Part shown: one piece after another, positions 8,828-15,870 of the stretch
How the letters are laid out: every line of letters begins with the position of its first letter
How positions within the stretch are numbered: the stretch's first letter is position 1
NCBI RefSeq assembly: GCF_029846715.1
Contig: NZ_JARVWW010000013.1
Location: 1-64,000, forward strand
Length of the DNA stretch: 64,000 nucleotides
Direction: 5' to 3'
From: Bradyrhizobium nivariense
GTDB taxonomy: Bacteria > Pseudomonadota > Alphaproteobacteria > Rhizobiales > Xanthobacteraceae
The notes under the pieces: model-generated
What the model was told of the DNA's origin: nothing
Databases searched by the model: none
The model's input: the letters and a program-made list of their open reading frames with translations, nothing else
Program-made: the position numbers and the translations under genes

Positions 8828-9322
8828 ATGGCCGCAAGGATCGTGATCCTCAACGGACCCAATCTCAATTTCCTCGGCATCCGCGAGCCCCACATCTACG
8901 GCTCGACGACGCTCGAGCAGATCGAGGCGAGCTGCCAGGCGCTGGCCGATCAGCTCGGAGTTTCGGTGTCGTTCCATCAATCGAACATGGAGGGCGAACT
9001 CGTCAGCCTGATCCAGTCCGCCCATGGCAACGCGGACGCAATCATCATGAATCCCGCGGCCTATTCATTCACCTCGATCGCGCTGATCGATGCGCTGAAG
9101 ATTTTTGAGGGCGTGAAGATCGAGGTGCACATCTCGAACATTCACGCGCGGGACGAGCTGCACCGCCACTCGATCACCTCGAGTGCCTGCACGGCGGTCA
9201 TTTGCGGCCTGGGTCCTTATGGCTATCTCGCCGCGATGCTCGCGGCCGTCCAACGGCTGGGGCAATTGCCTGAGACGATTGCACCGGCGCTGCACGGGCT
9301 TGCGGCCGGCGGCAAAGCGTAG
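8828..9322 (+). CDS. Type II 3-dehydroquinate dehydratase-like protein with altered active site
   Basis: A 164-residue protein of the type II dehydroquinase fold (normally a dodecamer that converts 3-dehydroquinate to 3-dehydroshikimate). The family pattern is clear: ILNGPNLNFLGIREPHIYGS with the catalytic Tyr24 and Arg19, QSNMEGELVSLIQSAHG, MNPAAYSFTSIAL with Asn75, and EVHISNIHARDELHRHS with His101 and Arg108. Numbering matches the Mycobacterium tuberculosis enzyme without gaps. Two substrate-contacting positions differ: residue 81, normally His, is Phe, and residue 112, normally Arg, is His. It may therefore act on a relative of dehydroquinate. GGAAGAGCG precedes ATG 8828. Its position inside a TRAP/flavoprotein operon argues for a catabolic, not biosynthetic, role. 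Confidence 0.87.
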   Translation: MAARIVILNGPNLNFLGIREPHIYGSTTLEQIEASCQALADQLGVSVSFHQSNMEGELVSLIQSAHGNADAIIMNPAAYSFTSIALIDALKIFEGVKIEVHISNIHARDELHRHSITSSACTAVICGLGPYGYLAAMLAAVQRLGQLPETIAPALHGLAAGGKA

Positions 9323-9336
9323 GCAGGGAGGGCGGG

Positions 9337-9993
9337 ATGCGCGGCATGGGATTTCTCGCCATCTGGAGCGACGTCGAGGCTCACGACCTCGTCGACTACC
9401 GGCACTGGCTGACGCGTGAGCACACGACCGAGCGCGTGACGACGAGGGGCTTCCTGGCATCGCGTGTATTCCGCGCGGCAAGGGACGACATCGACCGCTT
9501 CTTCATTCTGTATGAGCTGGAGACACCGGAGGTCCTCGACGGAGAGGCCTATCTGGCGCGCCTCAACGCCCCGACGCCGTGGTCACAGCGCATCATGCCG
9601 AAGCTCGGCAATTTCATGCGGGGAGGGGGTGTCATGATCGCGCGGGGAGGGCGGGGCGAGGGCGCATCGATCATGGCGCTCCGGATCGAGACATTGCCGA
9701 AAGATCCCCAAGGCTTGGCTCGGGCGCTCGTTGCGTGCGACGGGGTTGCTGCCGTGCAGATCGGCGCGACCGACGAGACCCGGACATCGGTACGGACGGC
9801 GGAGAAGGGCATGCGGACAAGCGAGGGGTTTTTCGCCGGGCTTTTGATCATCGAGGCGCTCGACGTGGCGTCGTTGCAGGCCGCCTTGCGGAAAGCCGCG
9901 GAAATTGCTCCCGACGTCATGGCCGGGGCGAGCGAGCCGGAAGTTTATCAAAGCATGTTTGCGCTCGACGCCCGTATCGCGGATTTCGGCTGA
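9337..9993 (+). CDS. DUF4286-like protein of unknown function
   Basis: A 218-residue soluble protein without signal peptide or membrane segments. The N-terminal half (MGFLAIWSDVEAHDLVDY, then HWLTREHTTERVTTRGFL and a beta strand FFILYELETPEVL) resembles the ferredoxin-like dimeric alpha/beta-barrel proteins often annotated DUF4286 or EthD-like. The C-terminal half (SIMALRIETLPKDPQGLARA to GLLIIEALDVASLQAAL) could be a second copy of the same fold. Such proteins occur in degradation clusters of aromatic and terpenoid compounds. It starts 15 bp after the dehydroquinase-like gene (GGGAGGGCGGG before ATG 9337), and its TGA overlaps the next ATG, so it is firmly in the operon. The function is unknown. 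Confidence 0.75.
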   Translation: MRGMGFLAIWSDVEAHDLVDYRHWLTREHTTERVTTRGFLASRVFRAARDDIDRFFILYELETPEVLDGEAYLARLNAPTPWSQRIMPKLGNFMRGGGVMIARGGRGEGASIMALRIETLPKDPQGLARALVACDGVAAVQIGATDETRTSVRTAEKGMRTSEGFFAGLLIIEALDVASLQAALRKAAEIAPDVMAGASEPEVYQSMFALDARIADFG

Positions 9994-10811
9994 TGGCAAC
10001 GTTCTCGCTGGCCGCGTTGACCGTGCTCGAGCTTGCGCCGCCCGAGATGATCGAATTGGCGGCGCACTGCGGCTACGAAAAAGTCGGGCTCAGGCTGTTG
10101 CCCGCCACGCCTGGCGGTGTTGCCTATCGCCTGATGGACGATGCGCCGCTCTTGCGGGAGACGTTCCGGCGGTTGGAGTTGACGGGGGTGACTGTCGCCG
10201 ATCTCGAGGTCGTTGCGTTCAGACCGGAAACCGAGATTGCCTCGTTTACGCCCTTCTTCGAGGTCGGCGCGCGCCTCGCCGCCAAGCACATCCTCGTCGC
10301 AGCCTACGATCCGGATCTGGCGCGGTTTTCGGATCGCTACCAGCAGTTTTGTGAAGCGGCAGCAAACTATGGCCTGACCTCCGATCTCGAATTCATGCCC
10401 TGGACGAGCGTTCCGGACCTGAAGACCGCGATGCGGATCGTCGGCGACGTCGATCGTCCCGGTGCCGGCATTCTGGTCGATGCGCTGCATTTCGATCGGT
10501 CGCAAAGCTCGCTTGCGGACCTCCGCGCCATCCCGGCGCAACGCTTGCACTACTGGCAACTATGCGACGGCCCGGCCGAGCGCCCGGCGACCACGGAGCA
10601 GCTCATCCATGCGGCTCGCGAGGAGCGGATGTTTCCGGGCGAGGGCGGAATAGACCTGATGGGGCTTGCGAGCGCGATGCCGAATGACCTGACCATCAGC
10701 ATCGAGGTTCCGACCGTTCAACTGGCCAAGAGCGTCGATGCCGCGTCGCGAGCGCGCCGGGCGTTGGCGGCGGGCAGAGCCGTCGTCGAGCGGGCGCGCA
10801 GCCAGAGGTGA
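9993..10811 (+). CDS. Sugar phosphate isomerase/epimerase-like TIM-barrel protein
   Basis: A 272-residue xylose-isomerase-like TIM barrel (AP endonuclease 2 superfamily). Expected metal ligands are visible: Glu in SDLEFMPW, Asp and His in GILVDALHFDRS, the acid in HYWQLCDG and Glu in TISIEVPTVQ. The family includes epimerases, inosose dehydratases and 3-dehydroshikimate dehydratases that make protocatechuate. Next to a dehydroquinase-like gene, a dehydratase acting on the product is an attractive guess, but the motifs alone do not distinguish these activities. The start ATG 9993 overlaps the preceding stop (TGATG), indicating translational coupling. A longer in-frame start inside the previous gene is not credible. 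Confidence 0.85.
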   Translation: MATFSLAALTVLELAPPEMIELAAHCGYEKVGLRLLPATPGGVAYRLMDDAPLLRETFRRLELTGVTVADLEVVAFRPETEIASFTPFFEVGARLAAKHILVAAYDPDLARFSDRYQQFCEAAANYGLTSDLEFMPWTSVPDLKTAMRIVGDVDRPGAGILVDALHFDRSQSSLADLRAIPAQRLHYWQLCDGPAERPATTEQLIHAAREERMFPGEGGIDLMGLASAMPNDLTISIEVPTVQLAKSVDAASRARRALAAGRAVVERARSQR

Positions 10812-10840
10812 GAATTTCGGGACGGGAAGGGTAGTACGGG

Positions 10841-12541
10841 ATGGCGCAAGCCGATCACTCCTGGGACATCGAGACCGATCTCCTGGTCGTCGGCGCGGGT
10901 GCCGCCGGCATGACGACATCGCTGGTGGCTGCCCTCGAAGGGCTCGACGTGATCCTTTGCGAGAAGTCGGACACGGTTGGTGGCACGACCGCGACCTCCG
11001 CCGGCACCGTCTGGATTCCGGGCAATCGGCAGGGACGGCTTGCAGGAACGCCAGACTCGACCGAGGCGGCGCGGGTCTATCTTGAAGCATTGCTCGGCGA
11101 ACACGCCGCGGACGCGCGTGTGGATGCGTTCCTCCAGAAGGGTCCCATCATGCTCGATTATCTCGAGCAGAAGACGAGCGTACGGTTTACGGCACCGCCG
11201 GTACACCCCGACTACAAGAATCTTCCCGGGGCGGCGATCGGCGGTCGTGCTCTCGGCGCCGTTCCGTTCGACGGTCGCAAGCTTGGCAAAGATTTCGATC
11301 GTATCAGGCCCCCGCGGCGAGAGTTCATGGTCCTCGGCGGCATGATGGTCGGAAAGGCGGACATCCCGGCGCTGTTGGCGCCATTCCGCAACTGGACGAA
11401 CTTCAGGCATGTCGTTGGTCTTCTCGGTCGGCATTTGCTCGATCGGCTTCGCTACAGGCGCGGAGCGCGTCTGATCATGGGCAACGCTCTCGTCGCAAGG
11501 CTGTTTGACAGTCTCCGTCGTTCCGGCGTGCATATGCGATATGAGACTGAGCTCAGCGAGCTCATCCGCAACGGCGATGCAGTCGTTGGGGCCGTTTTCT
11601 CATCACCGTCCGGAGCATTGGCGATACGTGCCCGCAAGGGCGTGGTGTTGGCAACGGGAGGCATCGGCTGGAGCCGCGAGCTTCGCGAACGGTTTTTCCC
11701 GGAGGCCGCGCGCCGATTTTCACTCACGCGTTCGTCCAATACCGGGGACGGCATGCTCGCGGCCGAACGAGTCGACGCGGTCATCGAGCGCAATCTCGAT
11801 AGCCCCGCCTTGTGGATGCCAAGCTCGGTCATGACGCAAGCGGACGGCCATGTCTCGGTATTCCCGCACATCATGCTCGATCGTGCCAAGCCAGGCCTGC
11901 TTGCGGTGAACAAGTCGGGCCGTCGCTTCGTGAACGAAGCCGACTCCTATCACGACTTCGTGGAAGCGATGTTGCGTTCGAACCCGTCTTCCGTGTTGAC
12001 TACGCCGGCTTTCCTGATTTGCGACCGCGCCTTTATCAGGGTCTATGGCATCGGTCTCGTTCGTCCCGGGACGAGGGATTTGGACAAGTTTCTGAAGGCC
12101 AGATATTTGGTAGCAGGCGAGACCATCGAAGCACTGGCCGAAAAAATCGGCGTCGATAGCGGCGAGCTTGGTCAAACAATTGAGCGGTACAATCGCTATG
12201 CCGAGAGCGGTGTGGACGAGGATTTCGGCCGCGGTTCAAGCGAGTTGAACCGGTTCAATGGCGATCCCCTGACCAAGCCAAACCCGTGCCTGCGACGGAT
12301 CGGTCCTGGGCCATACTATGCCGTCGCAGTATGGCCGACGGATCTCGCCAGCAGTGCCGGCTTGTGCACGGATTCAACCGCTCGGGTCTTGTCTCGCTGC
12401 GGGACGGTCATACCCGGACTCTACGCCGTCGGGACCGATTCATCCTCGATCTTTCGAGGCACTTATCCGGGTCCGGGCACGATGATTGGACCTGCGATGG
12501 TATTCGGGTGGTCCGCGGCGATGCATGCCGCGGGCGCTTGA
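10841..12541 (+). CDS. FAD-binding dehydrogenase, 3-ketosteroid-1-dehydrogenase/fumarate-reductase-like
   Basis: A 566-residue cytoplasmic flavoprotein. Residues ~11-45 are the FAD Rossmann motif (DLLVVGAGAAGMTTSLVAA, then EGLDVILCEKSDTVGGTTA). The FAD cap and C-terminal FAD contacts are seen in GVVLATGGIGWSRELRERF, near residue 270, and in GLYAVGTDSSSIFRGTYPGP followed by GTMIGPAMVFGW. This ending is characteristic of the KstD group, which removes hydrogen next to a ring ketone. No signal peptide or heme motif is present. It is the last gene of the operon (29 bp after the TIM-barrel gene; terminator at 12590). By context it probably dehydrogenates a cyclohexane or cyclohexenone ring; the substrate is not known. 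Confidence 0.88.
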   Translation: MAQADHSWDIETDLLVVGAGAAGMTTSLVAALEGLDVILCEKSDTVGGTTATSAGTVWIPGNRQGRLAGTPDSTEAARVYLEALLGEHAADARVDAFLQKGPIMLDYLEQKTSVRFTAPPVHPDYKNLPGAAIGGRALGAVPFDGRKLGKDFDRIRPPRREFMVLGGMMVGKADIPALLAPFRNWTNFRHVVGLLGRHLLDRLRYRRGARLIMGNALVARLFDSLRRSGVHMRYETELSELIRNGDAVVGAVFSSPSGALAIRARKGVVLATGGIGWSRELRERFFPEAARRFSLTRSSNTGDGMLAAERVDAVIERNLDSPALWMPSSVMTQADGHVSVFPHIMLDRAKPGLLAVNKSGRRFVNEADSYHDFVEAMLRSNPSSVLTTPAFLICDRAFIRVYGIGLVRPGTRDLDKFLKARYLVAGETIEALAEKIGVDSGELGQTIERYNRYAESGVDEDFGRGSSELNRFNGDPLTKPNPCLRRIGPGPYYAVAVWPTDLASSAGLCTDSTARVLSRCGTVIPGLYAVGTDSSSIFRGTYPGPGTMIGPAMVFGWSAAMHAAGA

Positions 12542-12589
12542 GGGCAGGAAGAAGTCAATTGAAAGCTGCTCGTTCGAAGGCCGGCACGG

Positions 12590-12624
12590 AAAAGACGGCG
12601 GCCAAAGACAGCGGCCGCCGTTTT
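12590..12624 (+). terminator. Rho-independent terminator of the catabolic operon
   Basis: Arms ACGGCGGCC (12595-12603) and GGCCGCCGT (12613-12621) form a perfect 9-bp GC-rich stem with a 9-nt loop, preceded by an A-run and followed by TTT. It lies 50 bp after the flavoprotein stop. Confidence 0.8.
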
Positions 12625-12812
12625 CCCCAGTCGCATCTGGATGTCGTACCGCCCGCCCGAACGGCGGCTCGAGTACGAGTTAGGAACTCTTGCGCACCAT
12701 CGAGGCTTGAATCCGCGGGCCAGCGTCGCCGCCGATTGCTGGTCTGCACGGCTCCGCCCCCTAGCCCCCCCATACCCCCCAGGGTGGGGCCGTGCTCATA
12801 GCAGGAGGTGCA

Positions 12813-12974
12813 ATGCCTGAGCCGACCGAGCAAGACATCAGAGCGCGCGCGCACCGACTGTGGGAGCGAGCTGGCAAGCCCGAAGGCCGCGAGGAAGAGT
12901 TTTGGCACGCGGCCGAGCAAGAGCTGCGCAACGAGGACAAATCGAACACCATGCGGACGCCGGATACGCTGTGA
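12813..12974 (+). CDS. DUF2934 family small protein
   Basis: A 53-residue hydrophilic protein. The pattern DIRARAHRLWERAGKPEGRE followed by EEFWHAAEQEL is the DUF2934 signature, a short domain of unknown role that is abundant in Bradyrhizobium. ATG 12813 is chosen over an upstream in-frame start because AGGAGGTG (12803-12810) lies directly before it. The TGA at 12972-12974 overlaps the GTG of the next gene (GTGA), so the two are probably translated together. A second DUF2934 gene follows at 13304. Confidence 0.8.
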   Translation: MPEPTEQDIRARAHRLWERAGKPEGREEEFWHAAEQELRNEDKSNTMRTPDTL

Positions 12975-13156
12975 CCGCCAGGAAGTGCCCATTCTGCCAC
13001 GGGCTGGGATGGGTCTGCGAAAACCATCCGCTCCGCGCCTGGAGCGACGAGTTGGGCGGCTGCCGGTGCGGTGAGGGCATGCCCTGTACTTGCAACACGA
13101 CCGATGATCCGGAAACGAGGGCGGTGATCGTCGAAGCCGACACGACGTGGCACTAA
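12971..13156 (+). CDS. Small cysteine-rich (zinc-ribbon-like) protein
   Basis: A 61-residue protein starting with GTG at 12971, overlapping the end of the DUF2934 gene. It carries a CPFCHGLGWVC pattern near the N-terminus and a second cluster CRCGEGMPCTC, which together could bind one or two zinc ions like a DnaJ-type or rubredoxin-like knuckle. The family is unknown to me by function, although similar short proteins are common in Bradyrhizobium. The stop TAA (13154-13156) is the first part of the palindromic repeat that follows, so the natural C-terminus may have been changed by insertion of the repeat. Confidence 0.6.
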   Translation: MTARKCPFCHGLGWVCENHPLRAWSDELGGCRCGEGMPCTCNTTDDPETRAVIVEADTTWH

Positions 13157-13256
13157 AGCGCGATGAGATGAGGATGAATCATCATCGCGCTTTAGGTTGT
13201 TGTTTGAGCATGATCTTTTCGGAAAACCGCTTCGCACTTTTCCGGATCATGCTTTA
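13155..13256 (+). repeat. Palindromic intergenic repeat, copy 1
   Basis: The element consists of two hairpins: AAAGCGCGATGA…TCATCGCGCTTT, then GAGCATGATC…GATCATGCTT enclosing CGGAAAA/TTTTCCG. An inverted copy lies at 19249-19351 and a shorter inverted one at 31253-31335. I recognise it as a frequent intergenic palindrome of Bradyrhizobium and Rhodopseudomonas. Confidence 0.88.
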
Positions 13257-13303
13257 GGCGGAACAGAGCCTTCTGGAATGAATTGAGGTGAGCAGCACGG
13301 GCT

Positions 13304-13624
13304 GTGAAGCAGACCCGTCCCTACGGCGATGTTTGCGTGGACGAGCAGCAAAAGATAGAGCACCAAATTGAACTCGCAACGCGAGCGGCTGCGCTCGTCA
13401 AGGACGAGACGACAGTCCAGCGATTCAGGAACTTCGCCGAGGAGCTGAAGCAAAAGCTCCTTCGCATGATGGGGCGCGGCAAGGTGCGAGCACGTGCGTA
13501 CGAGCTCTGGGAGCAGGCCGGTCGCCCGGTCGATCGCGACGTGGAGTTTTGGCTCGAAGCGGAACGGCAGATCGAAGAAGAACGCGAACAGAGGAGGCCC
13601 TCGGGCCCCTCAGAGAAACGATAG
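13304..13624 (+). CDS. DUF2934 family protein with coiled-coil N-terminus
   Basis: A 106-residue hydrophilic protein. Residues ~70-95 carry the DUF2934 pattern (VRARAYELWEQAGRPVDRDV, then EFWLEAERQIEEE), a paralogue of the small protein at 12813. The N-terminal part (EQQKIEHQIELATRAAALVK, then a helix ending KLLRMMGRG) looks helical and may form a coiled coil. The start is uncertain: GTG 13304 follows GAGGTGAGCAG loosely, and GTG 13337 is an in-frame alternative. No function is known. Confidence 0.65.
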   Translation: MKQTRPYGDVCVDEQQKIEHQIELATRAAALVKDETTVQRFRNFAEELKQKLLRMMGRGKVRARAYELWEQAGRPVDRDVEFWLEAERQIEEEREQRRPSGPSEKR

Positions 13625-13974
13625 AAGCCGGCGCTGCTGGTGCCCATATCGGCAGCGAAAAGTCGTCGGCTTCGGCCGCGCGTTTCCCTGGACAGAGAGA
13701 AAGCCGCCGAGTTCTTCACCCTGGCGGCTTCAGAAGTCCGTAGCTGTTGATCGCCACTCCAGCCTCGTGCGTACCGCCGTTACCTTGTTTGCGGCCATGC
13801 AGGATCATTCTAGGCGTAGGCGCTTGATCATGCCGTGATCTGAAGCACACATTGGAAGGACGATGTCGGGAAGCTTGGGAGGGTACCGACTTTGATGGGT
13901 TTCGCTCCGCTCCACCGCGCAAGAAAATAGATGAGAGCGAGCGCCGCCCTGTTTCGCCCCTCTGTCAATCCGTC
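13625..13974. other. No gene recognised
   Basis: The only structure noticed is an inverted repeat AAGCCGCC (13701-13708)/GGCGGCTT (13723-13730), which may end transcription of the DUF2934 gene. The rest leads into the second copy of the long dispersed repeat. Confidence 0.4.
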
Positions 13975-14605
13975 GCCGCAAAAATATTCCACTTTACCGA
14001 AATTCGGTTTTGGCGTATGTGTCGCCCATCCCGGCTCATCCTTGAGGGGCGATCTTGTGGTCGTCATGTTCGCGAGCCGGGCTTGCGGTGGACGCGGCAG
14101 CGTCGGGTGCGAGAGGTGCGGGCAGGGCGGATTGCTCTCCGTGAGCCCTGAGGCTTCGTGCCGACGAGCGGCGCTGCCAGGTTCGTCTCGCCATCAGGTC
14201 GGCGGCAACGTGCACAAATTCGTCGAAACCGATGGTGAGCAGCGAGCCGTGCGTACGGCAAAATCGTGTGGTCCTGGCCGTCGTTGCTACGGTCAAGTGC
14301 TTGCGGATGCGGCATCTGCGTCAACCGGCGCGGTGCCGGTGACTTCTGCGAGGATGAGGGAGGCCAGCAGGAACTCGGCTCCCGGGAGAGCACGGCATAA
14401 GCCGTCCAACCACTGCGCAGGGAAGGCCGAGTGATTGGCTACACCTGTATGCTGCTGTGCGGTTCTTTTGCGCTACCTTTCGCGCAGCGGACCGCGGGTG
14501 CCAGCCGGCACCCGGCCTTCCCTGTGCCCTCTTGGATTTGAGGGTGGAATGACCAAGCAAAGCTCGGGCGAAATCAGTCGCGAGGATGCGAAGGTGTGTC
14601 TGCAA
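13975..14605 (+). repeat. ~630-bp dispersed repeat, copy 2
   Basis: The same element as at 3293, from AAAATATTCCACTTTACCGA to past GCAAAGCTCGGGCGAAAT, direct orientation. The stem CAGGGAAGGCCG/CGGCCTTCCCTG is conserved. A middle section (about 14180-14245, CATCAGGTCGGCGGC onward) differs from copies 1 and 3, which share GTAAGTTTCCGGCTCCGTCG instead. Confidence 0.85.
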
Positions 14606-14659
14606 GTTTGAAATGCATATTGGAGAATTGCGGTGCGGCCCCTTGCTCCGTCCATTGCC

Positions 14660-15484
14660 CTACGCGCCGGCGGCGATGCCGAGGCGTCCGATGCCGGGAA
14701 GCTTCAGGGCCGGGCGGCGGATGTCGACGCCGAGCACCGCGCCGAGGAAATTGATCTCGATCCCTTCGACCCAGCCGATCGTCATGCCGAGATAGCCCGA
14801 CAGCGAGGCGTAGAGGCCGGTGCCGGACGCCGTGATGCCGGCCCAGCGTCCGCTGTAGGGATAGTCCTTGCCGATCGCGGTCGGCGGAAGCACCGCGCGC
14901 AGTTCGGGCACGGCGTCCAGCGCCGCCTGCACGAAGGTGTTGGAATTCGGTCCCGGCCAGGCGCTGTAGTCGCCATAGGCGCGGAACCTGTAATTCTCGA
15001 TGACGTCGCGGATCTTCGGAATCAGCGCTTCGGCCCGCGCGCCGTCGACCGCGACGACTGTTTCCGGCAGGGCGCCGAACCAGCGGCCGTCGGGCGCAAA
15101 GCCGTTGCTGCGGATCGGGTCGCCCCACGCCGTGTAGTCGTAGCGGCTGTAGGTGGCGGCGTCCTTCTCCTTGACGACGATCCAGGTGTGAACGGCGAAA
15201 ATGCTGCGCCAGCGCACGGTGCGCGCGGCGAACACGCGGATCAGCGCGTCCGGATTGGCGGATGCGGGCGACAGCAGGCCGGCGCTGGAGCGATCCGCCG
15301 TCTGCCAATTGCCGCGGCCGTCGCCGCGCAAATAATAGCGGCCGGCCGACACGCCGATCGGCAGGAAGATCAGCAGCAGGAACAGAATCAAGAATTTCCT
15401 CAAGAGCAAACGGCGGTCAGGCGGGACGATGCAACCAATATAGTTCGCAAGGCGCGCCGCGCCAGCACTCTCCTGCTCTTGCAT
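14660..15484 (-). CDS. DUF3750 domain-containing membrane-anchored protein
   Basis: A 274-residue protein. A hydrophobic segment at about residues 27-46 (LLLRKFLILFLLLIFLPIGV) acts as signal anchor, and the rest is predicted periplasmic. Recognisable DUF3750 stretches include RVFAARTVRWRSIFAVHTW, then IVVKEKDAATYSRYDYTAWG, AWPGPNSNTFVQAALDAVPE and a glycine-rich end. The pattern N-S-N-T-F with a preceding His-containing strand recalls permuted papain-like amidase folds, but I do not assert an activity. ATG 15484 gives an N-terminus longer than needed; a start closer to the membrane segment is possible. It is transcribed away from the 86-residue gene at 15513. Confidence 0.8.
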   Translation of the reverse strand: MQEQESAGAARLANYIGCIVPPDRRLLLRKFLILFLLLIFLPIGVSAGRYYLRGDGRGNWQTADRSSAGLLSPASANPDALIRVFAARTVRWRSIFAVHTWIVVKEKDAATYSRYDYTAWGDPIRSNGFAPDGRWFGALPETVVAVDGARAEALIPKIRDVIENYRFRAYGDYSAWPGPNSNTFVQAALDAVPELRAVLPPTAIGKDYPYSGRWAGITASGTGLYASLSGYLGMTIGWVEGIEINFLGAVLGVDIRRPALKLPGIGRLGIAAGA

Positions 15485-15512
15485 TCAGAAGCCGCGCTCA
15501 TATGTTGCGGTC

Positions 15513-15773
15513 ATGAGGAAGCTCTCACTCGTCGAGGATCAGGCCATCCAGGCGCGAATCGCGTTCATCGCGGGCGCCGAGACGTTCGATCGCCTGTTCG
15601 CCGGCATCCGGTTCGACGAAATCGACGGCAATCTGCTGTTTGCCATCGCCTGCGACGAAGACTGCGCGGCGGAGATCGAAGACGAGTTCTCGCACCACCT
15701 CGCCGTGGTCGCGACGCAGATCCTGGCGCAGAGCGTCGACGTGGTCGTGGTGCTGCCGAAGGTCCTGCAATAG
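15513..15773 (+). CDS. Conserved hypothetical protein, 86 residues
   Basis: A small acidic protein without cysteine clusters or membrane helices except a hydrophobic C-terminal strand (SVDVVVVLPKVL). Its composition (ARIAFIAGAETFDRLFAG, ACDEDCAAEIEDEFSHHLA) suggests a compact alpha/beta fold. The family is not known to me. It lies 28 bp from the divergently transcribed DUF3750 gene and about 100 bp before the helicase gene. The codon use fits real genes. Confidence 0.55.
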   Translation: MRKLSLVEDQAIQARIAFIAGAETFDRLFAGIRFDEIDGNLLFAIACDEDCAAEIEDEFSHHLAVVATQILAQSVDVVVVLPKVLQ

Positions 15774-15870
15774 CCTTCTGCCCGTTCAGGCCGCTTGCCT
15801 TCGCCTCGTGTCTCTGCTTTTCAACGCAATTGCAAAATTGTAATGACGTCATTGGGCGCTCAGGCCCGAG

